Source: a virus
Length of the DNA stretch: 28,824 nt
Virus record (IMG/VR): IMGVR_UViG_3300044620_001981
Coordinates: 1 to 28,824 of that record
Strand: one strand, 5' to 3'
The first letter of the stretch is position 1. Every line of letters begins with the position of its first letter. The notes under the pieces are model-generated. The model was not told the DNA's origin. It worked only from the letters and a program-made list of their open reading frames with translations, and ran no database searches. A program made the position numbers and the translations under genes. Shown in pieces: positions 1-7,207 of this stretch.

Positions 1-1
1 C

Positions 2-394
2 TGTCCACTTCCGCCGACTCTTAATGAACAAATAAGATACGCTCGTGCAAATAAATTTAAAAGCGCAACTACTAAAAAAGAATGGGACTTTGATATACAA
101 AAACTTATTATAGAACAAAAAATTCCATGTTTTCCTGACAAAGTATGGATGCTTTACGAATGGCGAATTAAAAACTTTGGGCGTGACCCTGATAATGTTT
201 GTGGTAGCGCAAAATACGTTAATGACGCACTGAAAAAGACAGGAGTTATTGTCGACGATAATTTAAAATATATCTATGGATACGATTCAATATTCACGAA
301 ATGGACGAAAGACGAATTAAAGTTAACAATTAGCGATAAACCAATTCTAAACAAAATTTTTATAGAGGATGATAACAGCAATGTCATATCTTAA
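2..394 (+). CDS. RusA-like Holliday junction resolvase, 5' truncated by window edge
   Basis: The reading frame is open from base 2, so the N-terminus lies outside the window; 130 residues remain. It starts with an LPPTLN-type strand typical of RusA. It then carries the acidic signature RDPDN, a Lys, DAL, and GVIVDDN about 35 residues later. In RusA-family endonucleases these aspartates bind the metal that cuts Holliday junctions, in phages usually during recombination or to trim branched DNA before packaging. An internal ATG at 149 also lies in this frame, but starting there would drop the LPPTLN strand, so I treat the gene as beginning upstream. It overlaps the next small gene by 14 bases. 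Family assignment is by motif pattern and is fairly secure; activity is inferred. Confidence 0.8.
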   Translation, partial: CPLPPTLNEQIRYARANKFKSATTKKEWDFDIQKLIIEQKIPCFPDKVWMLYEWRIKNFGRDPDNVCGSAKYVNDALKKTGVIVDDNLKYIYGYDSIFTKWTKDELKLTISDKPILNKIFIEDDNSNVIS

Positions 395-542
395 GTTAGA
401 CCCGTCTATTGTCTGTGTTTTAATTGTTTTCGCCTGCTTGATTCATTCTTTTTTTACTCCTGAAACTACTGACACCTACGGCAATGTTATCGTGGCAATT
501 GTTTCAGGATACCTCGGCTACTTAAAAGGTTCCAGTAATTAA
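381..542 (+). CDS. small hydrophobic protein, 53 aa
   Basis: The ATG lies inside the 3' end of the RusA-like gene, in another frame. The product is 53 residues with one clear membrane segment (about residues 9-26, VCVLIVFACLIHSFF) and a second weaker one (about 37-49). Both are separated by a short acidic loop. The overlap with the preceding gene suggests translational coupling. The stop codon overlaps, on the other strand, the stop of the leftward gene at 539-973. Size and topology would fit a holin-like or other phage membrane protein, but there is no diagnostic motif and I do not assign a function. Confidence 0.55.
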   Translation: MSYLKLDPSIVCVLIVFACLIHSFFTPETTDTYGNVIVAIVSGYLGYLKGSSN

Positions 543-973
543 CTACCTTGATCAAATCTTGCATAAAGTTTAATTCTCCGTCCTAGTTTTGCGGCAATTC
601 CTAGCTGTTGACCCGTCGGGGACTCAAACACATTTAACTGTCTCACAAGTCCGATTCTGCCATTAATTGTTACCTGTAATTCTCCTGTACTCATGATCGG
701 GAACGGGTAATCTTTAGGCTTTACCAATCTTCCCTCAAAATATTCACAATCGAGATAACTACCTTCTTGTAATTCCGCTACAGGAGGTTTTGCCTGCTGT
801 AGCCAACAAGCAATTACTACAGACTCTATAGAAGATGCTCGCATAACTGGATTACCAACGGCATCGGTAGTCATGGTAGAGCCTGTAGCCACAGAAAAGG
901 ATAGAGAGGCATTAGCCTTAATCGTGGGATTTTCTAAAAATTTCCCCGCAACTCCAATAGCAGTGTCGAACAT
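539..973 (-). CDS. hypothetical protein, possibly virion structural
   Basis: This leftward gene encodes about 144 residues from ATG at 973 (FDTAIGVAGKF...). The frame extends back to a TTG at 1030, but the ATG is the more usual start and the extension has no better ribosome binding site. The protein is soluble, without signal peptide or membrane segments, and rich in short beta-strand-like stretches. Its C-terminal third contains GELQVTINGRIGLVRQL and a basic RRIKLYARFDQG end. I do not recognise a family. It is convergent with the genes on its left and divergent from the long operon on its right, so it stands alone. A minor head or tail component is a guess from general character only. Confidence 0.6.
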   Translation of the reverse strand: MFDTAIGVAGKFLENPTIKANASLSFSVATGSTMTTDAVGNPVMRASSIESVVIACWLQQAKPPVAELQEGSYLDCEYFEGRLVKPKDYPFPIMSTGELQVTINGRIGLVRQLNVFESPTGQQLGIAAKLGRRIKLYARFDQGS

Positions 974-1018
974 TTGTATTAATATAAATTTTTCTAATCT
1001 TAGTGTATCAAAATTATC

Positions 1019-1047
1019 TTGACAATTCAAGTAAGAAGGCGTACAGT
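1019..1047 (+). promoter_or_regulatory. candidate sigma70-type promoter for the 1082-8566 operon
   Basis: TTGACA at 1019-1024 is followed after 17 bases by TACAGT at 1042-1047. A second possible -10, TATAGT, lies at 1053-1058. The site sits in the only gap ahead of the long rightward operon. A related TCTTGACAATTC string recurs at 12502-12513. Confidence 0.4.
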
Positions 1048-1081
1048 TTGGTTATAGTAAATTTACAGAGGTAAGTACATT

Positions 1082-1327
1082 ATGAGAAACAATTTATCAG
1101 AGTCTAAAAACTGGTTAGATAATCTTTCTGGATCAATTTCTGATCAGGAGGCTTTTGAGAAAGCATTAGAATATGGGCGTGTTTTTCGTCAGAATGTACC
1201 CTCAGAAACTACCTTTCATTCCCTAACGGATGATTTAATCAATCTTGATTCTTGGACAAGAAACTTAGTGGGGGTTGTTGATTTAGTCCCAGAAGACCCC
1301 AAAGAATCGTATATCAAAAAGAGCTAA
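1082..1327 (+). CDS. small VapB/antitoxin-like protein, 81 aa
   Basis: This is the first gene of the rightward operon, with AGAGG (1066-1070) ahead of the ATG. Residues 11-36 (WLDNLSGSISDQEAF, EYGRVFRQN) resemble the short W-x-GS-x-D-x-F...GR-x-R pattern I associate with small VapB-type antitoxin proteins of cyanobacteria. The C-terminal half is acidic. The stop is 3 bases before the next ATG, which encodes a possible ribbon-helix-helix protein. No obvious PIN-type toxin is next to it. The antitoxin reading is from memory of the pattern and is tentative; it may simply be a small unknown phage protein. Confidence 0.6.
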   Translation: MRNNLSESKNWLDNLSGSISDQEAFEKALEYGRVFRQNVPSETTFHSLTDDLINLDSWTRNLVGVVDLVPEDPKESYIKKS

Positions 1328-1330
1328 AAC

Positions 1331-1534
1331 ATGAGTATCAAACAATTTCAAATAGAGTTTAATGGGAAAAGCTCAGAACATCTCGAAGAAATATCTCAGC
1401 AGTTGAATTTATCGAGAGATGAAATTATTCGCAAAGGATTAAAGTTTATGGCTTTGTACGCTAAATCTCAGGCAGAAAAAGATACTCGGTTAATACTTGA
1501 AAAAAATGGCGATCAAAAAGAGATAATCATCTAA
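1331..1534 (+). CDS. possible ribbon-helix-helix (CopG-like) DNA-binding protein, 67 aa
   Basis: It starts 3 bases after the preceding stop. The pattern is an N-terminal strand (KQFQIEFNG), a helix (SEHLEEISQQL), a turn with LSRDEIIRKGLKFM, then a lysine-rich helix and tail. This matches the strand-helix-helix plan of CopG/MetJ-type regulators, which dimerise to insert a beta ribbon into DNA. Length is right for such proteins. Together with the gene at 1082 it could be an operon autoregulator or an antitoxin. No partner toxin was seen. Confidence 0.6.
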   Translation: MSIKQFQIEFNGKSSEHLEEISQQLNLSRDEIIRKGLKFMALYAKSQAEKDTRLILEKNGDQKEIII

Positions 1535-1549
1535 AAGAGGTGTTATGGT

Positions 1550-1828
1550 ATGGATGCGAATCTAATAAAAAACCTTAAAAAAGACTTAATAAAATTAAGA
1601 AGTCAAATTTGGGATAAAATGTCGGATGCTCAAAAAGAACAATATTATCAAGATGAAGCTAACAATGCTATCAGCGTTGAAAACATTATTTCTTTTTTAC
1701 ATGAATACTCTGATAGAATAAAAAAAGAAATTGATAATCCTAATTTTCAAGATTTATTTAACAGAAGATTAGAGATGAAAATCACTTGTTTTGACAATTT
1801 TTGGGAGGAGTTAGACAGTGGAAGATAA
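1550..1828 (+). CDS. hypothetical helical protein, 92 aa
   Basis: GAGG at 1537-1540 precedes the ATG at 1550; another ATG at 1545 is out of frame and stops at once. The protein is charged and predicted mostly helical, starting with a lysine-rich N-terminus (LIKNLKKDLIKLRSQIW) and containing SVENIISFLHEYSDRI. No cysteines form a metal site and there are no membrane segments. It overlaps the next gene by 11 bases. I do not recognise it. Its position in the operon suggests an early-expressed small phage protein. Confidence 0.6.
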   Translation: MDANLIKNLKKDLIKLRSQIWDKMSDAQKEQYYQDEANNAISVENIISFLHEYSDRIKKEIDNPNFQDLFNRRLEMKITCFDNFWEELDSGR

Positions 1829-2012
1829 ATTCACGCTAGAAGATTACATCTATGTTCCCATTGAACCAGAGTTAGCAAGAAAGCTACTTAAATATCACGA
1901 AAAAGACTGGGAACCTTTTGACGAATTTAACGGCTTTTATCACTGCTTAAAACAAACGTTGGAAGATTTTGATAATAGATTTGAGCCTCAAAAAGAAGAG
2001 TCTGAATTTTAA
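1818..2012 (+). CDS. hypothetical acidic protein, 64 aa (GTG start)
   Basis: Translation probably begins at GTG 1818, with GGAGG at 1804-1808 placed correctly upstream inside the preceding gene. The product is acidic, with aromatic-rich stretches (LEDYIYVPIEP, WEPFDEFNGFYHCL). It has no known motif. The start overlaps the previous stop, indicating coupled translation, and the gene is followed directly by nblA. Function unknown. Confidence 0.55.
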   Translation: MEDKFTLEDYIYVPIEPELARKLLKYHEKDWEPFDEFNGFYHCLKQTLEDFDNRFEPQKEESEF

Positions 2013-2025
2013 TTTAGGAGTAATC

Positions 2026-2229
2026 ATGTCTCAACCTATCGAACTTTCTTTAGAACAGCAGTTCAATATTCGTTCTTTTCAGTCTCAGGTAGAAAAAATG
2101 AGCCAAGAGCAAGCGCAGGATTTCCTGATCAAGCTTTACGAACAAATGATGGTCAGAGAAAATATGTACAAAGCTTTTCTTAAACATCGATGGGGATTAG
2201 ATGATAATCCGTGGCAAAAAACAGAGTAA
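2026..2229 (+). CDS. nblA: NblA phycobilisome degradation protein
   Basis: The 67-residue product begins MSQPIELSLEQQF after a good ribosome binding site (TTAGGAG), with an upstream in-frame ATG at 1969 ignored because it lies in the previous gene. The sequence carries the full NblA pattern: PIELSLEQQFNIRSF, then SQEQAQDFLIKLYEQMMVRE and a C-terminal HRWGLD. NblA is a small alpha-helical adaptor that binds phycobiliproteins and recruits Clp protease, so that light-harvesting phycobilisomes are dismantled. Cyanophages of freshwater hosts are known to carry it, presumably to release amino acids and limit photodamage during infection. It sits in the same operon as the nucleotide-synthesis genes. 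Recognition is from the protein sequence itself and I am confident. Confidence 0.93.
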   Translation: MSQPIELSLEQQFNIRSFQSQVEKMSQEQAQDFLIKLYEQMMVRENMYKAFLKHRWGLDDNPWQKTE

Positions 2230-2241
2230 TACCACAATGCC

Positions 2242-2280
2242 AGTTATTAGTTATTAGTTATTAGTTATTGGTTATTGGTT
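2242..2280 (+). repeat. tandem heptamer repeat (AGTTATT)
   Basis: Five head-to-tail copies of the heptamer AGTTATT, the last as GGTTATT, lie just after nblA. Related AGTTATC runs occur at 15537-15558 and 17346-17377. Short tandem heptamers of this kind are common between genes in filamentous and colonial cyanobacteria. Confidence 0.9.
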
Positions 2281-2316
2281 TCTATATCTCTCAACAAAAT
2301 AAGGGCAAAATTAATT

Positions 2317-2466
2317 ATGATCATGACTCTTGAAGAAATCAACGCAAAACTGGACTTGCTTCTAGAAGAAATAGAAAACTGGAAACCTAAATCTGATTTA
2401 TTTCTGAAAGAAATAGAAACTTGGAAGCAACCCAATATTAAAGAAAAAGGAAAAGCCAATGTTTAA
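2317..2466 (+). CDS. small coiled-coil protein, 49 aa
   Basis: The likely start is ATG 2317 (AAGGG at 2301-2305), with ATG 2323 as an alternative. The product is a short amphipathic helix with a heptad-like run of Leu and Ile (LEEINAKLDLLLEEIENW) and a near repeat of the EIE-x-W motif 18 residues later. It ends in a basic tail. Its stop overlaps the ATG of the thymidylate synthase-like gene, so the two are probably translationally coupled. Function unknown; a small oligomerisation peptide is possible. Confidence 0.45.
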   Translation: MIMTLEEINAKLDLLLEEIENWKPKSDLFLKEIETWKQPNIKEKGKANV

Positions 2467-4057
2467 TGCAATCTACAAGCCCAATCAGTTGATTTTAGGC
2501 AGTGGCTATATTGCTATCTGTACAGGATGGACTCCTGCTAAGTCAGTAGCCGCAAAACTCGATCCCTCTGATTATGCCGTAATTGGTAATCTTTATAGCG
2601 CGTCAAGGGGAATTAACTTTTTAGTCCGTAATTTATTGGCCAATCCTCACGTTCGTTATCTTGTTGTAATGGATTTAACCCAAGAAGACAAAAATTCTGG
2701 TAGTGTTCAATGCTTGAAAGATTTCTTTGAGAATGGAGTTTATAGAGGGAAGAATTATGTAGGGAAAGAGTGCTGGGCAATTGATTCTTTAGTAAAAGGA
2801 TACATCGATTTAGATATTCCTTTAGAAGTTTTAAATCAATTACGATATTCTATGATTTTAATACCAAATCTTGAACGGGATATAGATATAAAATCAATAG
2901 TAGAAGTAGGAACCCTTGGTTCGTGGGCAGAACCGATGGTTTTTCCCTACAATGAACCTACATCAGAGGTAAAACCCGGGCCGCGCTATGGGCATCGGGT
3001 TGAGGGCAAAACTATTGCTGAAACTTGGATAAAAATATTGCAAAGAATCAAAACTATTGGCACTATCAGACCTACTGGGTATGATGGTAAATGGCAAGAG
3101 TTAATCGACTTAATGGCGATAGTTACCGATGAACCGAAAGACTTTTATTTTCCAGAACCTAACTATCTACCTTTAGACAGAGAGTATCTAAAGAACTATA
3201 TTCCACAAATACTTAATGATGCTGATTATCGAGAAGGGGTTAAATATACCTATGGTCAGCGATTACGCTCTTGGTTTGGTCAAGACCAGATTAAAGCAGT
3301 TATCAACAAATTGATTGAAGAAAATGACTCAGCTAGTGCCGTTATGTCTTTGTGGGATAGCGGAAGTGGAAACCCCCAAAGTCTTACCAGTGGATGTTAC
3401 AGCTTGGCTTTAAAAAGTCAGCTTTCCCGATCAAACGAGCTTTTTTTCGATTCTGACGGGTGGGAAATAGTACCAAATTCTATTGACCGAGGAGGCCGCT
3501 CGGTAGGCGATTCAGATCATAATCACAGCGGATCTCCCTGCCTCAATCATATCTGGGTAAGAGTAGTAGATAATGAACTCTCTTTAACAGCTACCTTTAG
3601 AAGTAATGATATGTTTTCCGCTTGGCCAGCTAATGCAATGGGATTACGGGCTTTACAGCGTCATATCAGAGATGAAATTGCTAGTGAATCTGAGTACGAT
3701 TTAACAATGGGTCCACTGATTACTATTAGTCAATCAGCCCATATTTACGATGATTGTTGGGAAAATGTAGAACAGCTAATTAATAATCAATATCAATTGA
3801 TTATTAACAAAGAGATTCAATCTTACAGTGATCCTGCTGGTAACTTCTTAGTAGAAACGGATGGAAACAATACCACAGTCAGTCAGCTAACCCCTAACGG
3901 TGAATTTGTGGGAAAATGGGAAGGTAAGAATCCTTTGAAGCTAATCCGTCAAATAATTGCCGATTGTCCCAGTATTCAACCTTTTCATATCGGCTACCTA
4001 GCTAGAGAAATTGAACGGGCATCTCAACTAAAAACAAATTACACTCAGGATAAATAA
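2459..4057 (+). CDS. thymidylate synthase-like protein with N-terminal MtrA/DUF4346-type domain
   Basis: 532 residues in two parts. Residues 10-95 resemble MtrA-like (DUF4346-type) domains: IAICTGWTPAKSV, then AVIGNLYSASRGINFLVRNL, ANPHVRYLVV and ENGV. Residues 172-440 resemble thymidylate synthase: GPRYGHRVEG (phosphate/fold motif), AVMSLWD, a catalytic-type Cys361 in GSPCLNHIW, the RSNDMFSAWPANAMGL motif (RSxD plus the Asn of the dUMP pocket), and QSAHIYDD with His and Tyr as in the nucleotide-binding end. The likely reaction is methylation or hydroxymethylation of dUMP or dCMP using a folate. Compared with the usual spacing between the LWD strand and the PC motif there are about 50 extra residues (302-355), which look like an in-frame insertion. 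A deoxycytidylate hydroxymethylase role cannot be excluded. It sits upstream of nrdA/nrdB in one operon. Confidence 0.8.
   Translation: MFNAIYKPNQLILGSGYIAICTGWTPAKSVAAKLDPSDYAVIGNLYSASRGINFLVRNLLANPHVRYLVVMDLTQEDKNSGSVQCLKDFFENGVYRGKNYVGKECWAIDSLVKGYIDLDIPLEVLNQLRYSMILIPNLERDIDIKSIVEVGTLGSWAEPMVFPYNEPTSEVKPGPRYGHRVEGKTIAETWIKILQRIKTIGTIRPTGYDGKWQELIDLMAIVTDEPKDFYFPEPNYLPLDREYLKNYIPQILNDADYREGVKYTYGQRLRSWFGQDQIKAVINKLIEENDSASAVMSLWDSGSGNPQSLTSGCYSLALKSQLSRSNELFFDSDGWEIVPNSIDRGGRSVGDSDHNHSGSPCLNHIWVRVVDNELSLTATFRSNDMFSAWPANAMGLRALQRHIRDEIASESEYDLTMGPLITISQSAHIYDDCWENVEQLINNQYQLIINKEIQSYSDPAGNFLVETDGNNTTVSQLTPNGEFVGKWEGKNPLKLIRQIIADCPSIQPFHIGYLAREIERASQLKTNYTQDK
4037..4057 (+). repeat. 21-bp direct repeat, copy 1
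   Basis: AATTACACTCAGGATAAATA at the 3' end of the thymidylate synthase-like gene recurs at 4470-4490 with one change (CAGG to CAAG). The two copies flank the gene at 4058-4456, as if that gene was inserted by, or is flanked by, a duplication. Confidence 0.8.
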
Positions 4058-4456
4058 ATGTCAACACAAATCATCCCAAAAGGACAATCCCTTCCCGACG
4101 GCACTTATCTGTATAAATGCCCTTGCTATGTTAATCCTTGCAACCTGTGTTTTAACGGCAATGAGACTGCTATAATTAACTCTTTAAAGACAGCAAAAGG
4201 ACAACAATATTATGGCAACTTAAAAGCTTATTTGGCTATAAAAGGACAGATCATTATATCTACTGCAAAGTCAATAAAAGAAAAAAATAACGGCAAATTT
4301 ACAATGATTAATATTACAGAATTAGCTGATACTCTAGGGTTTCCTAGAACACGAATTAAACCTTTAATAGAATATTTAGAAGAGTGTGGCTTTATAAAAG
4401 CTGGAACTTATGATAGACTGAGAATATCAATCAATTGGCAACCGACAAAGATGTAA
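4058..4456 (+). CDS. zinc-motif plus winged-helix DNA-binding protein
   Basis: 132 residues, starting directly after the previous stop. Residues 21-32 hold four cysteines, CPCYVNPCNLC (CxC-x4-CxxC), a likely zinc knuckle. Residues 60-70 begin a basic middle. The C-terminal third (ITELADTLGFPRTRIKPL, then LEECGFIKAG and DRLRISI) has the helix-turn-helix plus wing pattern of small winged-helix regulators. I infer a DNA-binding regulator, but no named family is recognised. The gene is flanked by 21-bp direct repeats, suggesting it arrived as a unit between the thymidylate synthase-like gene and the next small gene. Confidence 0.65.
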   Translation: MSTQIIPKGQSLPDGTYLYKCPCYVNPCNLCFNGNETAIINSLKTAKGQQYYGNLKAYLAIKGQIIISTAKSIKEKNNGKFTMINITELADTLGFPRTRIKPLIEYLEECGFIKAGTYDRLRISINWQPTKM

Positions 4457-4469
4457 TTACTTCAAATTA

Positions 4470-4490
4470 AATTACACTCAAGATAAATAA
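4470..4490 (+). repeat. 21-bp direct repeat, copy 2
   Basis: Second copy of the 4037-4057 element (20 of 21 bases identical). It lies just upstream of the next ATG at 4493. In copy 1 the same bases encode the last residues of the thymidylate synthase-like protein, but here they are noncoding. Confidence 0.8.
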
Positions 4491-4492
4491 CA

Positions 4493-4720
4493 ATGGACGC
4501 TAAACAAGTTCTTACAGAGTTAATACAATCGGTCAACGAAATTGATTTATACAATTTCTTATTACTTTATTCAAATATAGGAATTAAGAGTGAAAATAAA
4601 GTTGATGATGAAGTCGATCATGGAGAAATTAGGCATGATCAAATCAATGCTTGGATTGATAAAGCTATAGAAGCGACTTACGAAAAATCAGAAAAAAATG
4701 ACCGTCCTAATATTGAATAA
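4493..4720 (+). CDS. hypothetical acidic protein, 75 aa
   Basis: It starts a few bases after the second 21-bp repeat. The N-terminal half is helical and hydrophobic (QVLTELIQSVNEIDLYNFLLLY). The C-terminal half is strongly acidic (NKVDDEVDHGE) and ends with a helix (NAWIDKAIEATY). There is no recognisable motif or membrane segment. It lies 47 bases upstream of nrdA. Function unknown. Confidence 0.5.
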   Translation: MDAKQVLTELIQSVNEIDLYNFLLLYSNIGIKSENKVDDEVDHGEIRHDQINAWIDKAIEATYEKSEKNDRPNIE

Positions 4721-4767
4721 ACGCTAGGATTATTAAAGTAAAATTAAAAATCTGTAGGAGTAAATAA

Positions 4768-7029
4768 ATGATTAATGTAATTCAGAGAAATGGAGAAACT
4801 CGACCCTTAGACATCACCAAAATTCGGCAAGTAGTTGAATGGGCGTGTGAAGGGTTAGAAGTAAATCCCCTCGCTTTAGAATCAGGATTAACTTCTCGAT
4901 TACGAGATGGCATTACTACGCGAGAAATTCAAGAAAATTTAATCAATGTTGCCACACAATTGTTTTGTGTAGAAGAAACCGATTGGAAGTATGTAGCCGG
5001 AAGACTTCACATCTGGGGATTATGGAAAGATACAAGGATTAAAAGAGAATTTGGCGGCTATTTATCTCGCACGGTTTTCAGAAGATTGGAAGGAACCGAC
5101 TACGCTAAATATGTCCAGTGGCAAGTGGGTAGAGGTATTTATGATTCAAAAATTACTGAAATCTATGACGAAAACGATTTAAAGATTGCGGGGGATTGGA
5201 TGTACCCAGAATACGATAAAGATTTTGACTACGCTGGTGCAATCATGCTGTCAGAGAGGTATTTGCTTGATTGTGAATTACCTCAAGAGGCTTTCCTGAC
5301 TTGCGCTTTATTGCTTGCGAGCGTAGAGGAAAACCCAGAGAATAGATTAAGAATTGCGTTTCAAATTTACTTAGCTATAGCTCAAAGAAAAATCTCTTTA
5401 GCTACTCCAATTTTAGGCAATCTAAGAACCCCTAATGGTTCTTTAAGTAGTTGCTTCATCGTAGCAATGGAAGACAATCTAGAGAGTATTTTTAGCGAGA
5501 TTACTAATACTGCTCGCATCTCTAAGAATGGTGGCGGTGTTGGGGTAAATGTAAGTAGAATCCGTGCCACTGGTAGCTGGGTAATGGGGAAAGCTAACGC
5601 TTCTGGTGGGATTATTCCGTGGATTAAATTACTTAACGATACAGCTATCGCAGTCAATCAAGGGGGGAGACGCGCCGGGGCTGTCACTGTTGGGGTTGAT
5701 ATTTGGCATCTAGACGTGCCAGAATTTTTAGAAATGCAAACAGAAAACGGTGATCAAAGACGCAAAGCTTATGATATTTTTCCCCAATTAGTTATCACCG
5801 ATGAATTTATGCGTCGGGTAATAAATAAAGCCGAGTGGACATTAGTTGATCCTTATGAAGTTCGGATAAAACTAGGGATAGAATTAGCAGAACTATGGGG
5901 GGACAAATTTGAAGAGGCTTATGAATTAATTGAAGATAGTCTAGGAACAAAAATTACTCTCTACAAAAAGGTTAATGCTAGGGAGTTATTTAAAGATGTT
6001 ATGCGCCCTCAAATTGAGACAGGTATGCCCTATCTTGCCTTCAAAGATACCATTAATCGGGCTAATCCTAATAAACACGACGGGTACATCCCTCAAGTTA
6101 ATTTGTGCTGCGAGAGCTTTTCTAATGTCACACCGGGTAAAACAGCCCATTGCTGTAATCTAGTTAGTCTTAATTTAGCTAACATTGACACTTCTACTAA
6201 TTTATCAGAAATGTGTCATCTTGCTGTCAGGATGCTTGACAATACTATCGACCTCACTTGTCCCCCAATTGGTGAAGCCAAAAAACATAATGACCGTTAT
6301 CGCACTATTGGAGTTGGGGTTATGGGATTAGCTGACTGGTTAGCTAAACAAAAATTATTTTATAAAGACTTTAAATCTATCAATGATTTATTTGAAAGAA
6401 TTAGCTATTATTGTACTCACGCTTCGATGAGATTGGCTAAAGAACGCGGTGCTTATCAAGCTTTTTCCAGCAGTGAATGGAGTCAGGGTAAATTACTAGG
6501 GGCTAAACCATTAGAATGGTTCAACGTAAATTCTGATAATACCTATAATTGGCATCAATTAGCCAAAAGTATTCAACAATTTGGCATTAGAAATTCCCAT
6601 ATTACTGCTGTAGCTCCCAACACTACTTCTTCCTTAATTCAAGGTTGCACTGCCAGTGTTTTACCTGTCTTTAAGCGGGTATTTACAGAAAAGAACTCAA
6701 AGGGTGCTATCCCTAATTGCCCTCCTTTTATTAAGAAATTTTTTTGGTATTATCAAGAGAATCAAAATCTTGATCAAAAGATTGTCGTTCAAGCGATTGC
6801 TGAAATGCAAAAATGGATTGATACAGGGATTTCTATGGAATTACTATTTAACCTTAATCAGGGTGTTTATTTTCCTGACGAACCTAACCGCGTATTAACA
6901 GTTAAAGAAATTTACGAAACTCTAGTTTTAGCGTGGGAATCAGAATGTAAAGCAGTCTATTATGTACGGACTGTTCAGAAGGATAACTTTAAAGAGTCTG
7001 ACAATAGTTGTTCTAGTTGCGCCAATTAA
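4768..7029 (+). CDS. nrdA: class Ia-type ribonucleoside-diphosphate reductase, large subunit
   Basis: This 753-residue protein converts ribonucleoside diphosphates to deoxyribonucleotides together with NrdB. Residues 1-90 form an ATP-cone (MINVIQRNGETRPLDITKI), so dATP feedback control is possible. The catalytic barrel shows Cys229 (LSSCFI), Asn445/Cys447/Glu449 (NLCCES), Cys462/Cys463 (HCCNL), and the NGGGVG loop near 254-258. The radical-transfer tyrosine pair Tyr731-Tyr732 (AVYYVR) is present. The C-terminus ends SCSSCAN, supplying the two cysteines that exchange electrons with thioredoxin or glutaredoxin. GGAG lies upstream of the ATG. The gene is complete and all key residues are present, so it should be active. 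It would supply dNTPs for phage DNA synthesis. Confident. Confidence 0.96.
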   Translation: MINVIQRNGETRPLDITKIRQVVEWACEGLEVNPLALESGLTSRLRDGITTREIQENLINVATQLFCVEETDWKYVAGRLHIWGLWKDTRIKREFGGYLSRTVFRRLEGTDYAKYVQWQVGRGIYDSKITEIYDENDLKIAGDWMYPEYDKDFDYAGAIMLSERYLLDCELPQEAFLTCALLLASVEENPENRLRIAFQIYLAIAQRKISLATPILGNLRTPNGSLSSCFIVAMEDNLESIFSEITNTARISKNGGGVGVNVSRIRATGSWVMGKANASGGIIPWIKLLNDTAIAVNQGGRRAGAVTVGVDIWHLDVPEFLEMQTENGDQRRKAYDIFPQLVITDEFMRRVINKAEWTLVDPYEVRIKLGIELAELWGDKFEEAYELIEDSLGTKITLYKKVNARELFKDVMRPQIETGMPYLAFKDTINRANPNKHDGYIPQVNLCCESFSNVTPGKTAHCCNLVSLNLANIDTSTNLSEMCHLAVRMLDNTIDLTCPPIGEAKKHNDRYRTIGVGVMGLADWLAKQKLFYKDFKSINDLFERISYYCTHASMRLAKERGAYQAFSSSEWSQGKLLGAKPLEWFNVNSDNTYNWHQLAKSIQQFGIRNSHITAVAPNTTSSLIQGCTASVLPVFKRVFTEKNSKGAIPNCPPFIKKFFWYYQENQNLDQKIVVQAIAEMQKWIDTGISMELLFNLNQGVYFPDEPNRVLTVKEIYETLVLAWESECKAVYYVRTVQKDNFKESDNSCSSCAN

Positions 7030-7031
7030 TC

Positions 7032-7202
7032 ATGAATATTATCTCTAATGTAATTTTATGTACTGTAGGTCTTGTAGTTAGCACAATATTTGCCCTAACT
7101 GTTTTTTCAATTTCGTTTTATACAATTGGTTGGCTTGAAGGTTTTGTTGAATGTTTTATTGAAATTCTTGAAGATTTCATCAATACTCGAAAAAATAAAT
7201 AA
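7032..7202 (+). CDS. small membrane protein between nrdA and nrdB, 56 aa
   Basis: The ATG at 7032 lies just after the nrdA stop; an upstream in-frame ATG at 7017 overlaps nrdA. The product is one long hydrophobic stretch (residues about 5-36, with VILCTVGLVVSTIFALTVF) followed by a short acidic helix and a basic C-terminus (NTRKNK). Two adjacent membrane segments are possible. It lies in the nrd operon with a 5-base gap to the next gene. Function unknown; membrane proteins are not expected in ribonucleotide reduction, so this pair may be an unrelated insertion in the operon. Confidence 0.6.
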   Translation: MNIISNVILCTVGLVVSTIFALTVFSISFYTIGWLEGFVECFIEILEDFINTRKNK

Positions 7203-7207
7203 TCATT

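Noticed and set aside
5382-5657. Leftward 91-residue frame and similar frames inside nrdA
   Set aside because: Shadows of nrdA, which has a complete set of catalytic motifs.
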